From assembly GCF_016863175.1 (NCBI RefSeq), contig NZ_BOOJ01000032.1:1-64000 (forward strand): a DNA stretch of 64,000 nt, read 5' to 3'. The notes beneath the pieces were generated by a model, which searched no databases, had not been told where the DNA came from, and was given only the letters and a program-made list of their open reading frames with translations. Of this stretch, positions 1-8,332 are shown in pieces. The stretch comes from Paraplanobispora siamensis (GTDB taxonomy: Bacteria > Actinomycetota > Actinomycetes > Streptosporangiales > Streptosporangiaceae). Positions within the stretch are counted from its first letter, which is position 1; the number at the start of each line of letters is the position of its first letter. Position numbers and translations under genes: made by a program.

Positions 1-105
1 GGGGATGTGAGGACGCCCCGCCCGCCGCACCCGGATCGCGGCGTACACGGGCATCCCGAAGAGCGCGCCGCGGCCCGCCGGGACCGCGGCGCGTTCGGCT
101 GTTGC

Positions 106-135
106 TTACTCCGGACGTATGGCCGGTCGGATAGT
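106..135 (+). promoter_or_regulatory. Candidate promoter for the first FKBP lipoprotein gene
   Basis: A TTACTC element at 106-111 and GATAGT at 130-135, 18 bases apart, resemble a vegetative -35/-10 pair. They lie about 37 bases upstream of the ATG at 172, which has its own GAGGG ribosome site. This is a pattern match only. Confidence 0.35.
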
Positions 136-171
136 GTTGCGCGAACCTGACGTCTGCTTGAGGGATATCTG

Positions 172-1128
172 ATGCGTCGCCGCAGCCTGGCCGTACTGGC
201 CGCCGTTCCCCTGTTGTTCGCCGCCGCCTGCGGCACTCAGCAGGCCGACACCCAGGCCTCCACCGGCAGCGGTGTGAAGGTCACCGGTGAGATGGGCAAG
301 AAGCCGACGGTGACCTTCCCCTCGGGAGCGCCCGCCAAGAAGTCCTCCGAGGTGACGATCAAGGAGGGCTCCGGCGCGGAGTTCAAGATGGGCGACAAGG
401 TCCAGGTCAACCTCACCGGTTTCACCTGGAACGGCAAGGACAACGCCCCCGTCGGCTCGACCTACGACACCGGGGCCCCGGAGACCATCGAGATCGCCGA
501 GCAGCTCCCGAAGGTGCTCAAGGACGTCTTCGTCGGCGCCAAGCCCGGCGGACGCTACCTGGCCGTCATGGCCGAGGACAGCCTGACCAAGGAGCAGATC
601 GATCAGGCCAAGCAGCAGGGGCAGACCGACCTGACCCAGGTGTTCGTGCTGGACATGATCGGCCTGGCGCCCACGCCGCCCAAGCCGGTGACCGTCGAGG
701 GCAAGGCCGCCGACCCCGGCGTCAAGGGCGTCACGGTGAAGAACCCCGAGCCCGGCAAGGCGCCGACCCTGACGACGAAGACCGGCGAGAAGGCCCCCAA
801 GGAGCTGATCAGCAAGGTCGTCATCAAGGGCACCGGCCCGGTCGTGAAGTCCGGCCAGAACCTCATGGCCCACTACGTCGGCAAGATCTGGGGCACCGAC
901 AAGGAGTTCGACAGCAGCTGGGGCAGGGGTGAGCCGGCCACCTTCCCGATCGGCAACGGCAGCGTCATCAAGGGCTGGGACCAGACGCTGGTCGGACTGC
1001 CGGTCGGCACCCGCGTGCTGCTGGTCATCCCGCCGGACCTCGGGTACGGCGCGCAGGGCAGCCCGCAGGCGGGCATCAAGGGCACCGACACCCTGGTCTT
1101 CCTGGTGGACATCGTCGGCGTCTACTGA
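172..1128 (+). CDS. Two-domain FKBP-type peptidyl-prolyl isomerase lipoprotein
   Basis: Predicted lipoprotein that would catalyse cis-trans prolyl isomerisation on the outer face of the membrane. The N-terminus has three arginines, a hydrophobic stretch and a lipobox FAAAC with Cys20. Two FKBP-like units follow. Residues about 65-165 form a divergent unit. Residues about 212-318 form a well conserved unit with the VIKGWDQTLVGLPVGTR and PPDLGYG segments typical of FKBP active-site loops. The ATG has GAGGG seven bases upstream. The next FKBP gene is a paralogue, and pafBC lie downstream, as in many actinomycetes. The first domain may have lost activity because several active-site aromatics are not evident. 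The family call is firm; the substrate is unknown. Confidence 0.9.
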   Translation: MRRRSLAVLAAVPLLFAAACGTQQADTQASTGSGVKVTGEMGKKPTVTFPSGAPAKKSSEVTIKEGSGAEFKMGDKVQVNLTGFTWNGKDNAPVGSTYDTGAPETIEIAEQLPKVLKDVFVGAKPGGRYLAVMAEDSLTKEQIDQAKQQGQTDLTQVFVLDMIGLAPTPPKPVTVEGKAADPGVKGVTVKNPEPGKAPTLTTKTGEKAPKELISKVVIKGTGPVVKSGQNLMAHYVGKIWGTDKEFDSSWGRGEPATFPIGNGSVIKGWDQTLVGLPVGTRVLLVIPPDLGYGAQGSPQAGIKGTDTLVFLVDIVGVY

Positions 1129-1156
1129 GCCGCCCGCCACCCGCGCAATCCACTGG

Positions 1157-1195
1157 GACGAGCCCGGTCACGCCCTCGGCGCGGCCGGGCTCGTC
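1157..1195 (+). terminator. Hairpin terminator after the first FKBP gene
   Basis: A perfect 11-base stem, GACGAGCCCGG at 1157-1167 paired with CCGGGCTCGTC at 1185-1195, with a 17-base loop, sits between the two FKBP genes. There is no T-run, which is usual for high-GC actinomycete terminators. Confidence 0.65.
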
Positions 1196-1260
1196 CGCGC
1201 TACTGACATCTCTCCTAATAGGGCGTTAAGGTGATCACACCGCCGAGCCAGGGGAGTCGG

Positions 1261-2199
1261 ATGCGTATACGGACCTTGTTCACCGCGCCCCCCGCCGCGA
1301 TCGTCGCCGTGCCCGCGGCGCTCCTGCTCGTGGCGGCCGGCGGCTGCACCCCGGGCGAGGGGGAGGCCGCCAGGAGCGTGCGGGCCGAGAGCTCCTTCGG
1401 GGCCAAGCCGAAGATCACCTTCCCGGAGGGGGAGCCCCCGGCGGATCTCCAGGTCGGCGAGCAGATGACCGGCACCGGGAACGTGGTCGCGGCCGACGAC
1501 CTGGTCATCGCCCACTACACCGCGCACGTGTGGGACGGCCGGGACAACCGCCTGCTGGCCTCCAGCTTCAACCAGGGCGTCCCCGCCTCCTTCCAGCCCA
1601 GCCAGTCGATCACCGGCCTGAGCAGGGCGCTGAGCGGGCACCGGGTCGGCAGCCGCGTCGTGGCCGCCATCCCGCCGTCGGAGGGCTACGGCCCCAACCC
1701 GCCGGGCGGGATGACCGCCGACGACGCGCTGTTCTACGTGATCGACGTGCTGGGCGCCTTCCCGCCCGGCTCGGTCGCGACGGGCACCGGGGGACCCGGC
1801 GAGCTGGCCGGGGTCAGGGTCACCGGCGGCCCGGGGCAGCGCCCGGCCCTCGCCCTCCCGGCCGGGGGTCCCCCCTCGGGCCTGCGGAGCAAGATCCTGG
1901 TCCGGGGCACGGGCGCCGAGGTCAAGGCCGGCCAGCTCCTGGTCACCCAGTACGAGGGCTGGATCTGGGGGGCCGAGGGGCCCTTCGAGTCGACATGGGC
2001 GGCCGCGCGCCCCAAGGCCCTGCGGCTGGGCGGCGGCGGTGTCATCAAGGGCTGGGACAAGGCGCTGACCGGCGTCCCGGCAGGCAGCCGCGTCGTCATG
2101 GTCGTCCCGCCCGACCTCGGCTATCCCCGGGGCCTGCCGCCCCTGATCAAGCCCTCCGACACCCTCGTCTTCGTCGTCGACGTCCTGGCCGCCTACTGA
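1261..2199 (+). CDS. Second two-domain FKBP-type isomerase lipoprotein
   Basis: Paralogue of the preceding gene: a lipoprotein of about 312 residues with signal peptide and lipobox AGGC (Cys29). It has two FKBP-like units, residues about 60-160 and 205-312. The second keeps VIKGWDKALTGVPAGSR and PPDLGYP. ATG 1261 was chosen over an in-frame GTG at 1231 because GGGGAG lies just upstream of it and the signal peptide then starts MRIR. The first domain again looks degenerate. Tandem duplication followed by divergence is the likely origin. Confidence 0.88.
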   Translation: MRIRTLFTAPPAAIVAVPAALLLVAAGGCTPGEGEAARSVRAESSFGAKPKITFPEGEPPADLQVGEQMTGTGNVVAADDLVIAHYTAHVWDGRDNRLLASSFNQGVPASFQPSQSITGLSRALSGHRVGSRVVAAIPPSEGYGPNPPGGMTADDALFYVIDVLGAFPPGSVATGTGGPGELAGVRVTGGPGQRPALALPAGGPPSGLRSKILVRGTGAEVKAGQLLVTQYEGWIWGAEGPFESTWAAARPKALRLGGGGVIKGWDKALTGVPAGSRVVMVVPPDLGYPRGLPPLIKPSDTLVFVVDVLAAY

Positions 2200-2271
2200 G
2201 CCGCCTGCTGGGCCGCCTGCTGGGCCGCCTGCTGGGCCGCCTATCGGGGCGCCTATCGGGGCGCCCGCCGG
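2200..2271. repeat. 12-bp tandem repeat, six units
   Basis: Starting at the stop codon of the FKBP gene, GCCGCCTGCTGG occurs three times in a row. Three diverging units follow, ending in CTATCGG, CTATCGG and CCGCCGG. The period is exactly 12 bases. It lies in the gap before the next gene. Confidence 0.8.
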
Positions 2272-2297
2272 ACGGCCCGCCATGCGGCGGCCGGGCC

Positions 2298-2303
2298 TAG
2301 AAT
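2298..2303 (+). promoter_or_regulatory. -10 element for a leaderless regulator mRNA
   Basis: TAGAAT lies seven bases before the GTG at 2311. No ribosome site precedes that GTG, so transcription probably begins at the start codon. No good -35 is visible. Confidence 0.45.
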
Positions 2304-2310
2304 CCCGGCT

Positions 2311-2952
2311 GTGAGCAGCGATGACCTCGGCGCGGTGGCGGTACTCAACGATCCCGTACGGCGGGCGGTCTACGAATACGTGATCTCCCAGGGCCGCGAG
2401 GTCGGGCGCAACGAGGCGGCCGAGGCGGTGGGGGTGCAGCGCACGCTGGCCGCCTTCCACCTCGACAAGCTGGTCGAGGCCGGGCTGCTGGAGCCGGACT
2501 TCAAGCGGCTGGGCGAGCGCACGGGGCCGGGCAGCGGGCGACCGGCGAAGGTCTACCGCCGGGCGCCGGGCGAGTGGCAGGTGAGCGTCCCGCCCCGTGA
2601 CTACCGCACGCTCGCGCTGGTGCTGGCCGAGGTGGTGGACCTGCTCGGCGGCGACGAGCGGGCCGAGCAGGCCGCGCGCCGTACCGGCGCCAGGCTCGCC
2701 GCGCCGGGCGGGGACCTCGGCGAGACCCTGCGGCGGCGCGGTTACGAGCCCTATCCGGAGGGCGATGACCTGCGGCTGCGCAACTGCCCGTTCCACGTGC
2801 TGGCCGAGGAGCACCCGCTGCTGGTCTGCTCGATGAACCTGGCGCTGTGCCAGGGCCTGCTGGCGGGACTGGGCCGCGATCCGGACGCCGCCCGGCTGGA
2901 CCCGCGGCCGGGGGAGTGCTGCGTCGCCTTCTCTAAAAATAATGAGAATTGA
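2311..2952 (+). CDS. COG2345-type winged-helix regulator with cysteine-rich C-terminus
   Basis: Predicted DNA-binding regulator of 213 residues. Residues about 5-75 form an ArsR/DeoR-like winged helix (LNDPVRRAVYEYV, then a helix-turn-helix around EAAEAVGVQRTLAAFHLDKL). The C-terminal third carries cysteines in the order NCPFH, VCSMN, LCQG and ECCV. This resembles the region that binds an Fe-S cluster in SufR-type members of the family, so redox or iron sensing is plausible but inferred. The gene is probably leaderless. The DUF3291 gene begins 32 bases after its stop and is likely co-transcribed or regulated by it. Confidence 0.75.
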   Translation: MSSDDLGAVAVLNDPVRRAVYEYVISQGREVGRNEAAEAVGVQRTLAAFHLDKLVEAGLLEPDFKRLGERTGPGSGRPAKVYRRAPGEWQVSVPPRDYRTLALVLAEVVDLLGGDERAEQAARRTGARLAAPGGDLGETLRRRGYEPYPEGDDLRLRNCPFHVLAEEHPLLVCSMNLALCQGLLAGLGRDPDAARLDPRPGECCVAFSKNNEN

Positions 2953-2984
2953 CATAGAAGGCCCGGGAGTGGTCTGCTGATGCC

Positions 2985-3464
2985 ATGCATCTGGCACAGC
3001 TGAACGTCGCGCGCCTGCGCGCGCCCCTCGACTCCCCCGAGATCGCCGACTTCGTCAACCTGCTCGAACCCATCAACCGGGTCTCCGACGACGCTCCCGG
3101 CTTCGTGTGGCGGCTCAAGGGAGGGGAGGACCCCCGGGACACGGTCAAGCACGACTACGGCGACGACCTGGTGATCAACTTCTCGGTCTGGGAATCGCGC
3201 GAGACGCTGTGGAACTTCGTCTACCGCAGCGCCCACCTGCCGGTGCTGCGGCGGCGCAAGGAGTGGTTCCACCACATCGCGCAGCCGTACTCCGTGATGT
3301 GGTGGATCCCCGAGGGGCACATCCCCTCACTGGCCGAGGGGATGGAACGGCTGGAGCTGCTGCGCGAGCACGGCCCCGGCCCGCGGGCCTTCACCTTCAA
3401 GGACTTCTACGAGCCCGGGGCCGACACCGGCACGGACCTCTACGAGACCGCCGCCTCTTCCTGA
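2985..3464 (+). CDS. DUF3291 domain protein
   Basis: A 159-residue protein matching the DUF3291 family along its length: N-terminal MHLAQLNVARL, central DDLVINFSVWESRETLWNFV and the H/W-rich RRKEWFHHIAQPYSVMWW segment. It is related to dimeric alpha-beta barrel proteins and has no established reaction. A TTGACA hexamer at 2949-2954 overlaps the stop of the upstream regulator, inside an AT-rich patch (2933-2955) that stands out in this GC-rich DNA. The gene may therefore have its own promoter or operator. Function unknown. Confidence 0.8.
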   Translation: MHLAQLNVARLRAPLDSPEIADFVNLLEPINRVSDDAPGFVWRLKGGEDPRDTVKHDYGDDLVINFSVWESRETLWNFVYRSAHLPVLRRRKEWFHHIAQPYSVMWWIPEGHIPSLAEGMERLELLREHGPGPRAFTFKDFYEPGADTGTDLYETAASS

Positions 3465-3494
3465 GGGATCTGAGCGAGAGGTCACGGCCTCCGC

Positions 3495-4580
3495 CTACGG
3501 GGCCGCGGTCTCCTCCGGCAGCAGCCCGGCGGCCAGCCTGCCCGCGGCGGCCGAGGTCAGGAAGTAGGCCAGGTCCTCCTCCAGCCCCCGGCCCATCGTC
3601 GACAGCCGCACCGGCGAGTTCTTCAGCGCCTCGTGCAGCCCGTCCACGGGCACGGGGACCAGCTCGTGCCGCTCGCCCAGCGGCCCGGCCTGCTCGATCA
3701 CCCGCCGGCCGAAGTCGCCCGGCAGCTCGGGCACCGCGACCCGGGCCGGGGCCAGGGCGACCCGGCCGTAGGCGGTCAGCGAGTGGTGGGAGACCCCGAC
3801 GTGCCGATCACGCCGGTCGCCCTCGCTGACCCGCAGTGCCGCGACCGGCCGGCCGGAGAGCGCCGCGGCGGCGTTGACCGCCTCGCCGGCCGAGACCCCG
3901 GAGAACCCCCACCGGGTGCCGCCGCCCAGATTGCCCGGCCCCTGCGTGACGACCGCCACGTCGGCTTCCAGCACATGGCGGGCCGCCAGCAGCCCGGTGT
4001 GCGTCGTCACCGTCTCCACGTCGCCGCCGAACGCCTGGCCCGCCGTCACCACCCCGCACAGCCAGCCGGCCTCCCGCAGCTGCGCGCACGACATGGAGAA
4101 CCAGGCGGGCAGCGCCCCGCCGTCGAGCATCACGTAGGCGACGCGGGCGCCGGGCCGCGAGCCGTACAGGCCGCACAGGATCGCCGGGAGCGCCGAGTGC
4201 AGGTCGGCGACGACCACCGGCATGCCGTCGAGGGAGTCGGCCTCCTCCAGGATGTCGTGGTGGGGCGAGTCCTGCTCGTCGGCGCCGAACACGGTGGCCT
4301 GCAAGGGGGTGTAGCGTGCCTTCACCAGATGTCCGGGCCCTTGCGGATCTTCTGGCAATCGTTCGGGAATCGCCACCACCATGGCGTAACCTCCCGTACC
4401 GAGACCCATCGCGAGCGCGGTCGTGTTCAGCAGGACCGCATCGCCGGGTTCCGGGCGTCCAACCAGGGCGGGATAGGCGAGCGCGCGCGCCTGACCCTCC
4501 TCGGTGACGACGTCGAGCTCCACCGCCCCCGGCCACTCGCGCCGGATCCGCACGACCTCGCCCCTGCGCCATCTGATCAC
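3495..4580 (-). CDS. DUF3866 family protein
   Basis: A 361-residue protein of the actinobacterial DUF3866 family, which has no proven function. Recognisable segments are IRWRRGEVVRIRREWPGAVEL at the start, LNTTALAMGLGTGGYAMV, VTQGPGNLGGGTRWGFSG and HELVPVPVDGLHEAL. The GTG at 4580 places the conserved IRWRRG at the N-terminus; the longer open frame to 4628 would overlap the pafB start region. It is divergent from pafB with about 40 bases between starts, the usual neighbourhood for this family. Confidence 0.82.
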   Translation of the reverse strand: MIRWRRGEVVRIRREWPGAVELDVVTEEGQARALAYPALVGRPEPGDAVLLNTTALAMGLGTGGYAMVVAIPERLPEDPQGPGHLVKARYTPLQATVFGADEQDSPHHDILEEADSLDGMPVVVADLHSALPAILCGLYGSRPGARVAYVMLDGGALPAWFSMSCAQLREAGWLCGVVTAGQAFGGDVETVTTHTGLLAARHVLEADVAVVTQGPGNLGGGTRWGFSGVSAGEAVNAAAALSGRPVAALRVSEGDRRDRHVGVSHHSLTAYGRVALAPARVAVPELPGDFGRRVIEQAGPLGERHELVPVPVDGLHEALKNSPVRLSTMGRGLEEDLAYFLTSAAAGRLAAGLLPEETAAP

Positions 4581-4621
4581 GCGGGGAAGAGTAGCGTCAT
4601 TTGAACAGGGAGGGAGGCCGG

Positions 4622-5581
4622 ATGTCACGCCGGAAGACCGAGCGGTTGCTGAATCTCGTGATCTGCCTGCTCGCCACGCGGCGGCCGCTGAGCGCCGAGC
4701 ACATCCGCCAGGCCGTTCCCGGCTACGACTCGGCCAACGATGAGGCCTTCCAGCGGATGTTCGAGCGCGACAAGAACGAGCTGCGGGAGATCGGCATCCC
4801 GATCGAGGTCCAGAAGGACCCGTGGGAGGACGACCCCGGCTACCGGATCGTCCGCCAGGCCTACGAGCTGCCGGAGATCACCCTGGAGGCCGACGAGGCG
4901 GCCGTGGTGGGCCTGGCCGCGCGGGTGTGGCAGCGGGCCAGCCTGGCCGAGGCGGCCAGCGGGGCGCTGCTGAAGCTGCGCGCCGGGGGAGTGGAGACCG
5001 ACGAGACCGGCGGCATGCTCGGCGGCGCGCTGGAGCTGCGGGTCGACACCCAGGACCCGGCCTTCCCCGCGCTGTGGGAGGCGGTGCGCGACCGGCGCCC
5101 GGTCCGCTTCCCCTACCGCGTCGCGGCCGGCGAGAGCGTGCTGACCCGCACGGTCGAGCCGTGGGGCGTGGTCAGCCGCCGCGGCCGGTGGTACGTCGTG
5201 GGCCACGACCGCGACCGCGACGCGCCCCGGGCCTTCCGGCTCAGCCGCATCAGCGGGCCGGTCACCCCGGCCGGCCGACCCGGCACCGTGGTCGTCCCGG
5301 AGGGCGTGAACGTCAAGGAGATGGTCGGCTATCCCGACGAGCGGCCCCTGAACAAGCGGGCGGCCGTGATCCGGGTCCGCGAGGGCACCTGCCAGGGGCT
5401 GCGCCAGGTGGCCAAGGCCGTACGGCCCGCGGACGAGGGCTGGGACGAGCTGGAGGTCGACTTCACCGACCCCGAGCGGCTGGCCGGCTGGGTCGCCGGG
5501 TTCGCCGCCGACGCCCTGGTGGTCGGACCGCCGGACGCCCGCGACGCGGTGATCAGCCGCCTGAAGGGGGCCCTGGCGTGA
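4622..5581 (+). CDS. pafB: WYL-domain transcriptional regulator PafB
   Basis: PafB of the PafBC heterodimer, which in mycobacteria activates the LexA-independent DNA-damage response. An N-terminal winged helix (residues about 5-65, RKTERLLNLVICLLATRRPL) is followed by a WYL domain (about 135-220: RPVRFPYR, WGVVSRRGRWYVVGHDRDRD) and a C-terminal WCX extension. ATG 4622 has GGGAGG upstream. pafC follows 64 bases after the stop. The pafBC-tatAC order is the standard actinobacterial one. Confidence 0.92.
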   Translation: MSRRKTERLLNLVICLLATRRPLSAEHIRQAVPGYDSANDEAFQRMFERDKNELREIGIPIEVQKDPWEDDPGYRIVRQAYELPEITLEADEAAVVGLAARVWQRASLAEAASGALLKLRAGGVETDETGGMLGGALELRVDTQDPAFPALWEAVRDRRPVRFPYRVAAGESVLTRTVEPWGVVSRRGRWYVVGHDRDRDAPRAFRLSRISGPVTPAGRPGTVVVPEGVNVKEMVGYPDERPLNKRAAVIRVREGTCQGLRQVAKAVRPADEGWDELEVDFTDPERLAGWVAGFAADALVVGPPDARDAVISRLKGALA

Positions 5582-5645
5582 GCGTGCCTGCAGGGGCCGT
5601 CCGGGCGGGCCGTACGCCCGCGCACAGCGAACGAGGAGCGGTGAG

Positions 5646-6602
5646 ATGAGCACGGCCGACCGGTTGCCCAGGCTCCTGGCCCTGGTGCCGTATCTGATGT
5701 CCCACCCCGGGGCGCAGGTGCCGGAGGTCGCCAAGATCTTCGGGTTGAGCGAGAAGCAGCTCATCGACGACCTGCAGCTGGTGTGGATGTGCGGGCTGCC
5801 CGGGCACACGCCCGGCGACCTCATCGACGTCTCCTGGGACGGCGGCGAGATCGTCATCGACAACGCCGACACGATCGCCAGGCCGCTGCGACTGGGCGTG
5901 GACGAGGCCAGCGCGCTGCTGGTGGCCCTGCGGATGCTCGCGGAGATGCCGGAGTTCGGCGAGCGCGACGCGCTGTCGCGGGTCATCGCCAAGTTCGAGC
6001 AGGCCGCGGGGGAGGGCGCCGCCACGGTCAGCAGTCAGGTCGCGGTCGAGGTGGACGCCACCCCCGACGCGCTGCCGGTGGTCAACGAGGGGCTGCGGCG
6101 CGGCAGGCGGCTGTCATTGCGCTACTACGTGCCGGGCCGCGACGAGGTCACCCCGCGCGAGGTCGACCCGATGCGGCTGGTGGTGGTGGACGGGCGCTCC
6201 TACCTGTCGGGCTGGTGCTACCGGGCCGAGGCGGTGCGGCTGTTCCGGCTGGACCGGATGCTCTCGGTGGAGGTGCTCGACGTGGCCGCGGCGCCGCCGG
6301 AGGACGCGGTGCCCGACGAGGTGACGCCCGGGGTGTTCCGTCCCTCGCCGACCGACGAGCTGGTGGAACTGGAGCTGACCCCGGCGGGCCGCTGGGTGGC
6401 CGAGTACTACCCGTGCGAGAGCGTCGAGGAGCTCGGCGAGGGCCGCCTGCGGGTGGCGCTGCGCGCCCGCGACCAGGGCTGGCTGCTGCGGCTGGCGCTG
6501 CGCCTGGGCGACACCGGCCGGGTCGTCTCGCCCGCCTCGCTGGCCGAGACCGTGCGCGAGGCCGCCGCGGCGGCGCTGAACCGCTACGAGTCGGTGTCCT
6601 GA
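5646..6602 (+). CDS. pafC: WYL-domain transcriptional regulator PafC
   Basis: Partner of PafB, 318 residues, with the same plan: N-terminal helix-turn-helix (residues 1-75, PEVAKIFGLSEKQLIDDLQL), a WYL domain (about 145-225: GRRLSLRYYVPGRDEV, GRSYLSGWCYRAEAVRLF) and a WCX domain. The WYL tripeptide itself is diverged, as is common in PafC. GAGGAG lies seven bases before the ATG. The pair binds promoters of repair genes in mycobacteria; that role is inferred here from family and synteny. Confidence 0.92.
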   Translation: MSTADRLPRLLALVPYLMSHPGAQVPEVAKIFGLSEKQLIDDLQLVWMCGLPGHTPGDLIDVSWDGGEIVIDNADTIARPLRLGVDEASALLVALRMLAEMPEFGERDALSRVIAKFEQAAGEGAATVSSQVAVEVDATPDALPVVNEGLRRGRRLSLRYYVPGRDEVTPREVDPMRLVVVDGRSYLSGWCYRAEAVRLFRLDRMLSVEVLDVAAAPPEDAVPDEVTPGVFRPSPTDELVELELTPAGRWVAEYYPCESVEELGEGRLRVALRARDQGWLLRLALRLGDTGRVVSPASLAETVREAAAAALNRYESVS

Positions 6603-7038
6603 GACGGGGCCGCGTCTTTCGCCGCGGTCACGTACGGCGCGCGGCCGCGGTGACGCGCGGTCACGGTGACGCGCGGCTCTCAGCGCGGTCACGTACGGCG
6701 GCGGGGGTCGGTCCTGTGACGTCGCGATGGACGTTCGGTGAAGTGAATGTGCACGAATCCGCTCCCGCGGGCGGAGGGCCGACGGCCCGGTGCCGCGAGG
6801 TGATCTGTGAGCCCCGTCACTCCGCGAACCGCCGGGAGCGCTGCGCGCCTGGTCGGGGCGGGTCATCCGGTCGCTCGCGGCTCGGGCCGGGGGCAGGCGG
6901 CGACAACGGGCGGGACGATCGGCGGGTGGGATGAGCCGGACGGATACGGGACGATCCGGCGCCGGAAGGGATGAGTCTGCGCTCCGGGGAGCGTACGATC
7001 GGCACTGAGATTGCACGTCGTCTGGTTAAGGATGTGTC
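6603..7038. other. Intergenic region between pafC and tatA with short direct repeats
   Basis: No convincing gene. A 16-base word GCGGTCACGTACGGCG occurs at 6624-6639 and 6685-6700, and GGTGACGCGCGG occurs twice between them (about 6649-6660 and 6665-6676). The tatA ribosome site AAGGATG lies at its right edge. The repeats could be binding sites or chance duplication. Confidence 0.5.
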
Positions 7039-7368
7039 ATGGCTGGCCTGGGTACCACTGAGCTGATCATCATCGGGGTCATCCTGGTGCTGCTGTTCGG
7101 CGCCAAGAAGCTGCCGGAGGCGGCTCGCGGGATCGGCCGTTCGCTGCGCATCTTCAAGGCGGAGACCGCCAAGCTCCGCGACGACGACGAGGCTCCCGCC
7201 GCGACCGCCACGGTCGTGCAGCCCCAGCCGCAGCCCGCGCCCCCGCAGCAGATCGTCGCGCCCGCCCCGGCGCCGGTCGCCGAGCCCTCGGCCGAGGAGC
7301 AGGCCCGCATGCTCGAGGAGCAGGCCGCCAAGCTGCGTGCTCAGGCGAGTGCGAACAAGCAGCAGTAG
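7039..7368 (+). CDS. tatA: Sec-independent translocase subunit TatA
   Basis: TatA, 109 residues, forms the protein-conducting assembly of the twin-arginine export pathway. It has a short N-terminus, one membrane helix ([19 protein letters not shown], residues about 9-27) with the FG-x-KKLPE hinge, an amphipathic helix ([14 protein letters not shown]) and a Pro/Gln-rich cytoplasmic tail with a final helix. tatC follows 50 bases downstream. The Tat-type cholesterol oxidase further along this window is one predicted client. Confidence 0.96.
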   Translation: MAGLGTTELIIIGVILVLLFGAKKLPEAARGIGRSLRIFKAETAKLRDDDEAPAATATVVQPQPQPAPPQQIVAPAPAPVAEPSAEEQARMLEEQAAKLRAQASANKQQ

Positions 7369-7418
7369 GCTGTCCCCGCACTCCCTGATCACCTCACCCC
7401 TCGGACCGGGATTCACGA

Positions 7419-8315
7419 ATGGCGCTGCTGAAATGGCCCAAGCCGAGCCGTAACGGGTCCGTGTCGCCCGAGGACGCGGCCGAAGGCCGCATGCCGCTCA
7501 TGGAGCACCTCCGTGAGCTGCGCAACCGGATCGTCGTCTCCCTGCTGGGACTGGTGGCCGGAATCATCGTCGGCTTCGTCTTCTTCGATCCGATCTGGGA
7601 CTTCATCACCGCGCCCTACTGCAGCCTGGAGGCGTCGCAGATCCTCCGGGAGGGCGAGTGCACCTTCGCCATCCGCGGCGTCTTCGAGGCCTTCCTGGTC
7701 AACCTGAAGGTCGCGGCGATGTTCGCCCTGGTGGTCTCCTCGCCGCTGTGGCTCTACCAGGTCTGGGCCTTCGTGACGCCCGGCCTCTACCGCAACGAGA
7801 AGCGCTACTCGATCATCTTCCTCGCCATGGCGATCCCGCTGTTCCTGGCGGGCGCGGCGCTGGCCTACTTCGTCATGGACAAGGGCCTGGCGATCCTGCT
7901 CGGCTTCGCGCCGGGCAACGCCGTACCGCTGCTGGAGATGGACGACTATCTCAGCTACGCGCTGGTCATGCTCATCATCTTCGGCATCTCCTTCGAGATG
8001 CCCCTGCTGATGGTGTTCCTCAACGTCATCGGCGTCCTGCCGCACGCCACGGTGGCCCGGCACCGGCGCATGGTGATCTTCATCATGTTCCTGTTCGCGG
8101 CGATCGCCACGCCGAGCACCGACCCGTTCTCGATGCTCGCGCTCGCCCTGCCGATGGTGGTGCTGTTCGCCCTCGCCGAGGGGGTCATGTACCTCAGGGA
8201 TCGCAGGAGTCCCGCGGATGACTTCTCTCACCTTTCCGATGACGAGGCGTCAGAACTCCCAGAAGACGAATCTCCTCTCGATTTGAATACGACCGATCCA
8301 GATTCGGCCCGATAG
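7419..8315 (+). CDS. tatC: Sec-independent translocase subunit TatC
   Basis: TatC, 298 residues, is the six-helix membrane receptor for twin-arginine signal peptides. The N-terminal MPLMEHLRELRNRI motif is the TatC signature, followed by helices at about 38-58, 98-130, 138-160, 180-205, 218-235 and 240-258, and an acidic C-terminal tail. ATG 7419 is the only suitable start. Immediately downstream is a lipid kinase gene, part of the same conserved block. Confidence 0.96.
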   Translation: MALLKWPKPSRNGSVSPEDAAEGRMPLMEHLRELRNRIVVSLLGLVAGIIVGFVFFDPIWDFITAPYCSLEASQILREGECTFAIRGVFEAFLVNLKVAAMFALVVSSPLWLYQVWAFVTPGLYRNEKRYSIIFLAMAIPLFLAGAALAYFVMDKGLAILLGFAPGNAVPLLEMDDYLSYALVMLIIFGISFEMPLLMVFLNVIGVLPHATVARHRRMVIFIMFLFAAIATPSTDPFSMLALALPMVVLFALAEGVMYLRDRRSPADDFSHLSDDEASELPEDESPLDLNTTDPDSAR

Positions 8316-8332
8316 GGGATAAGTTCCGGTTT

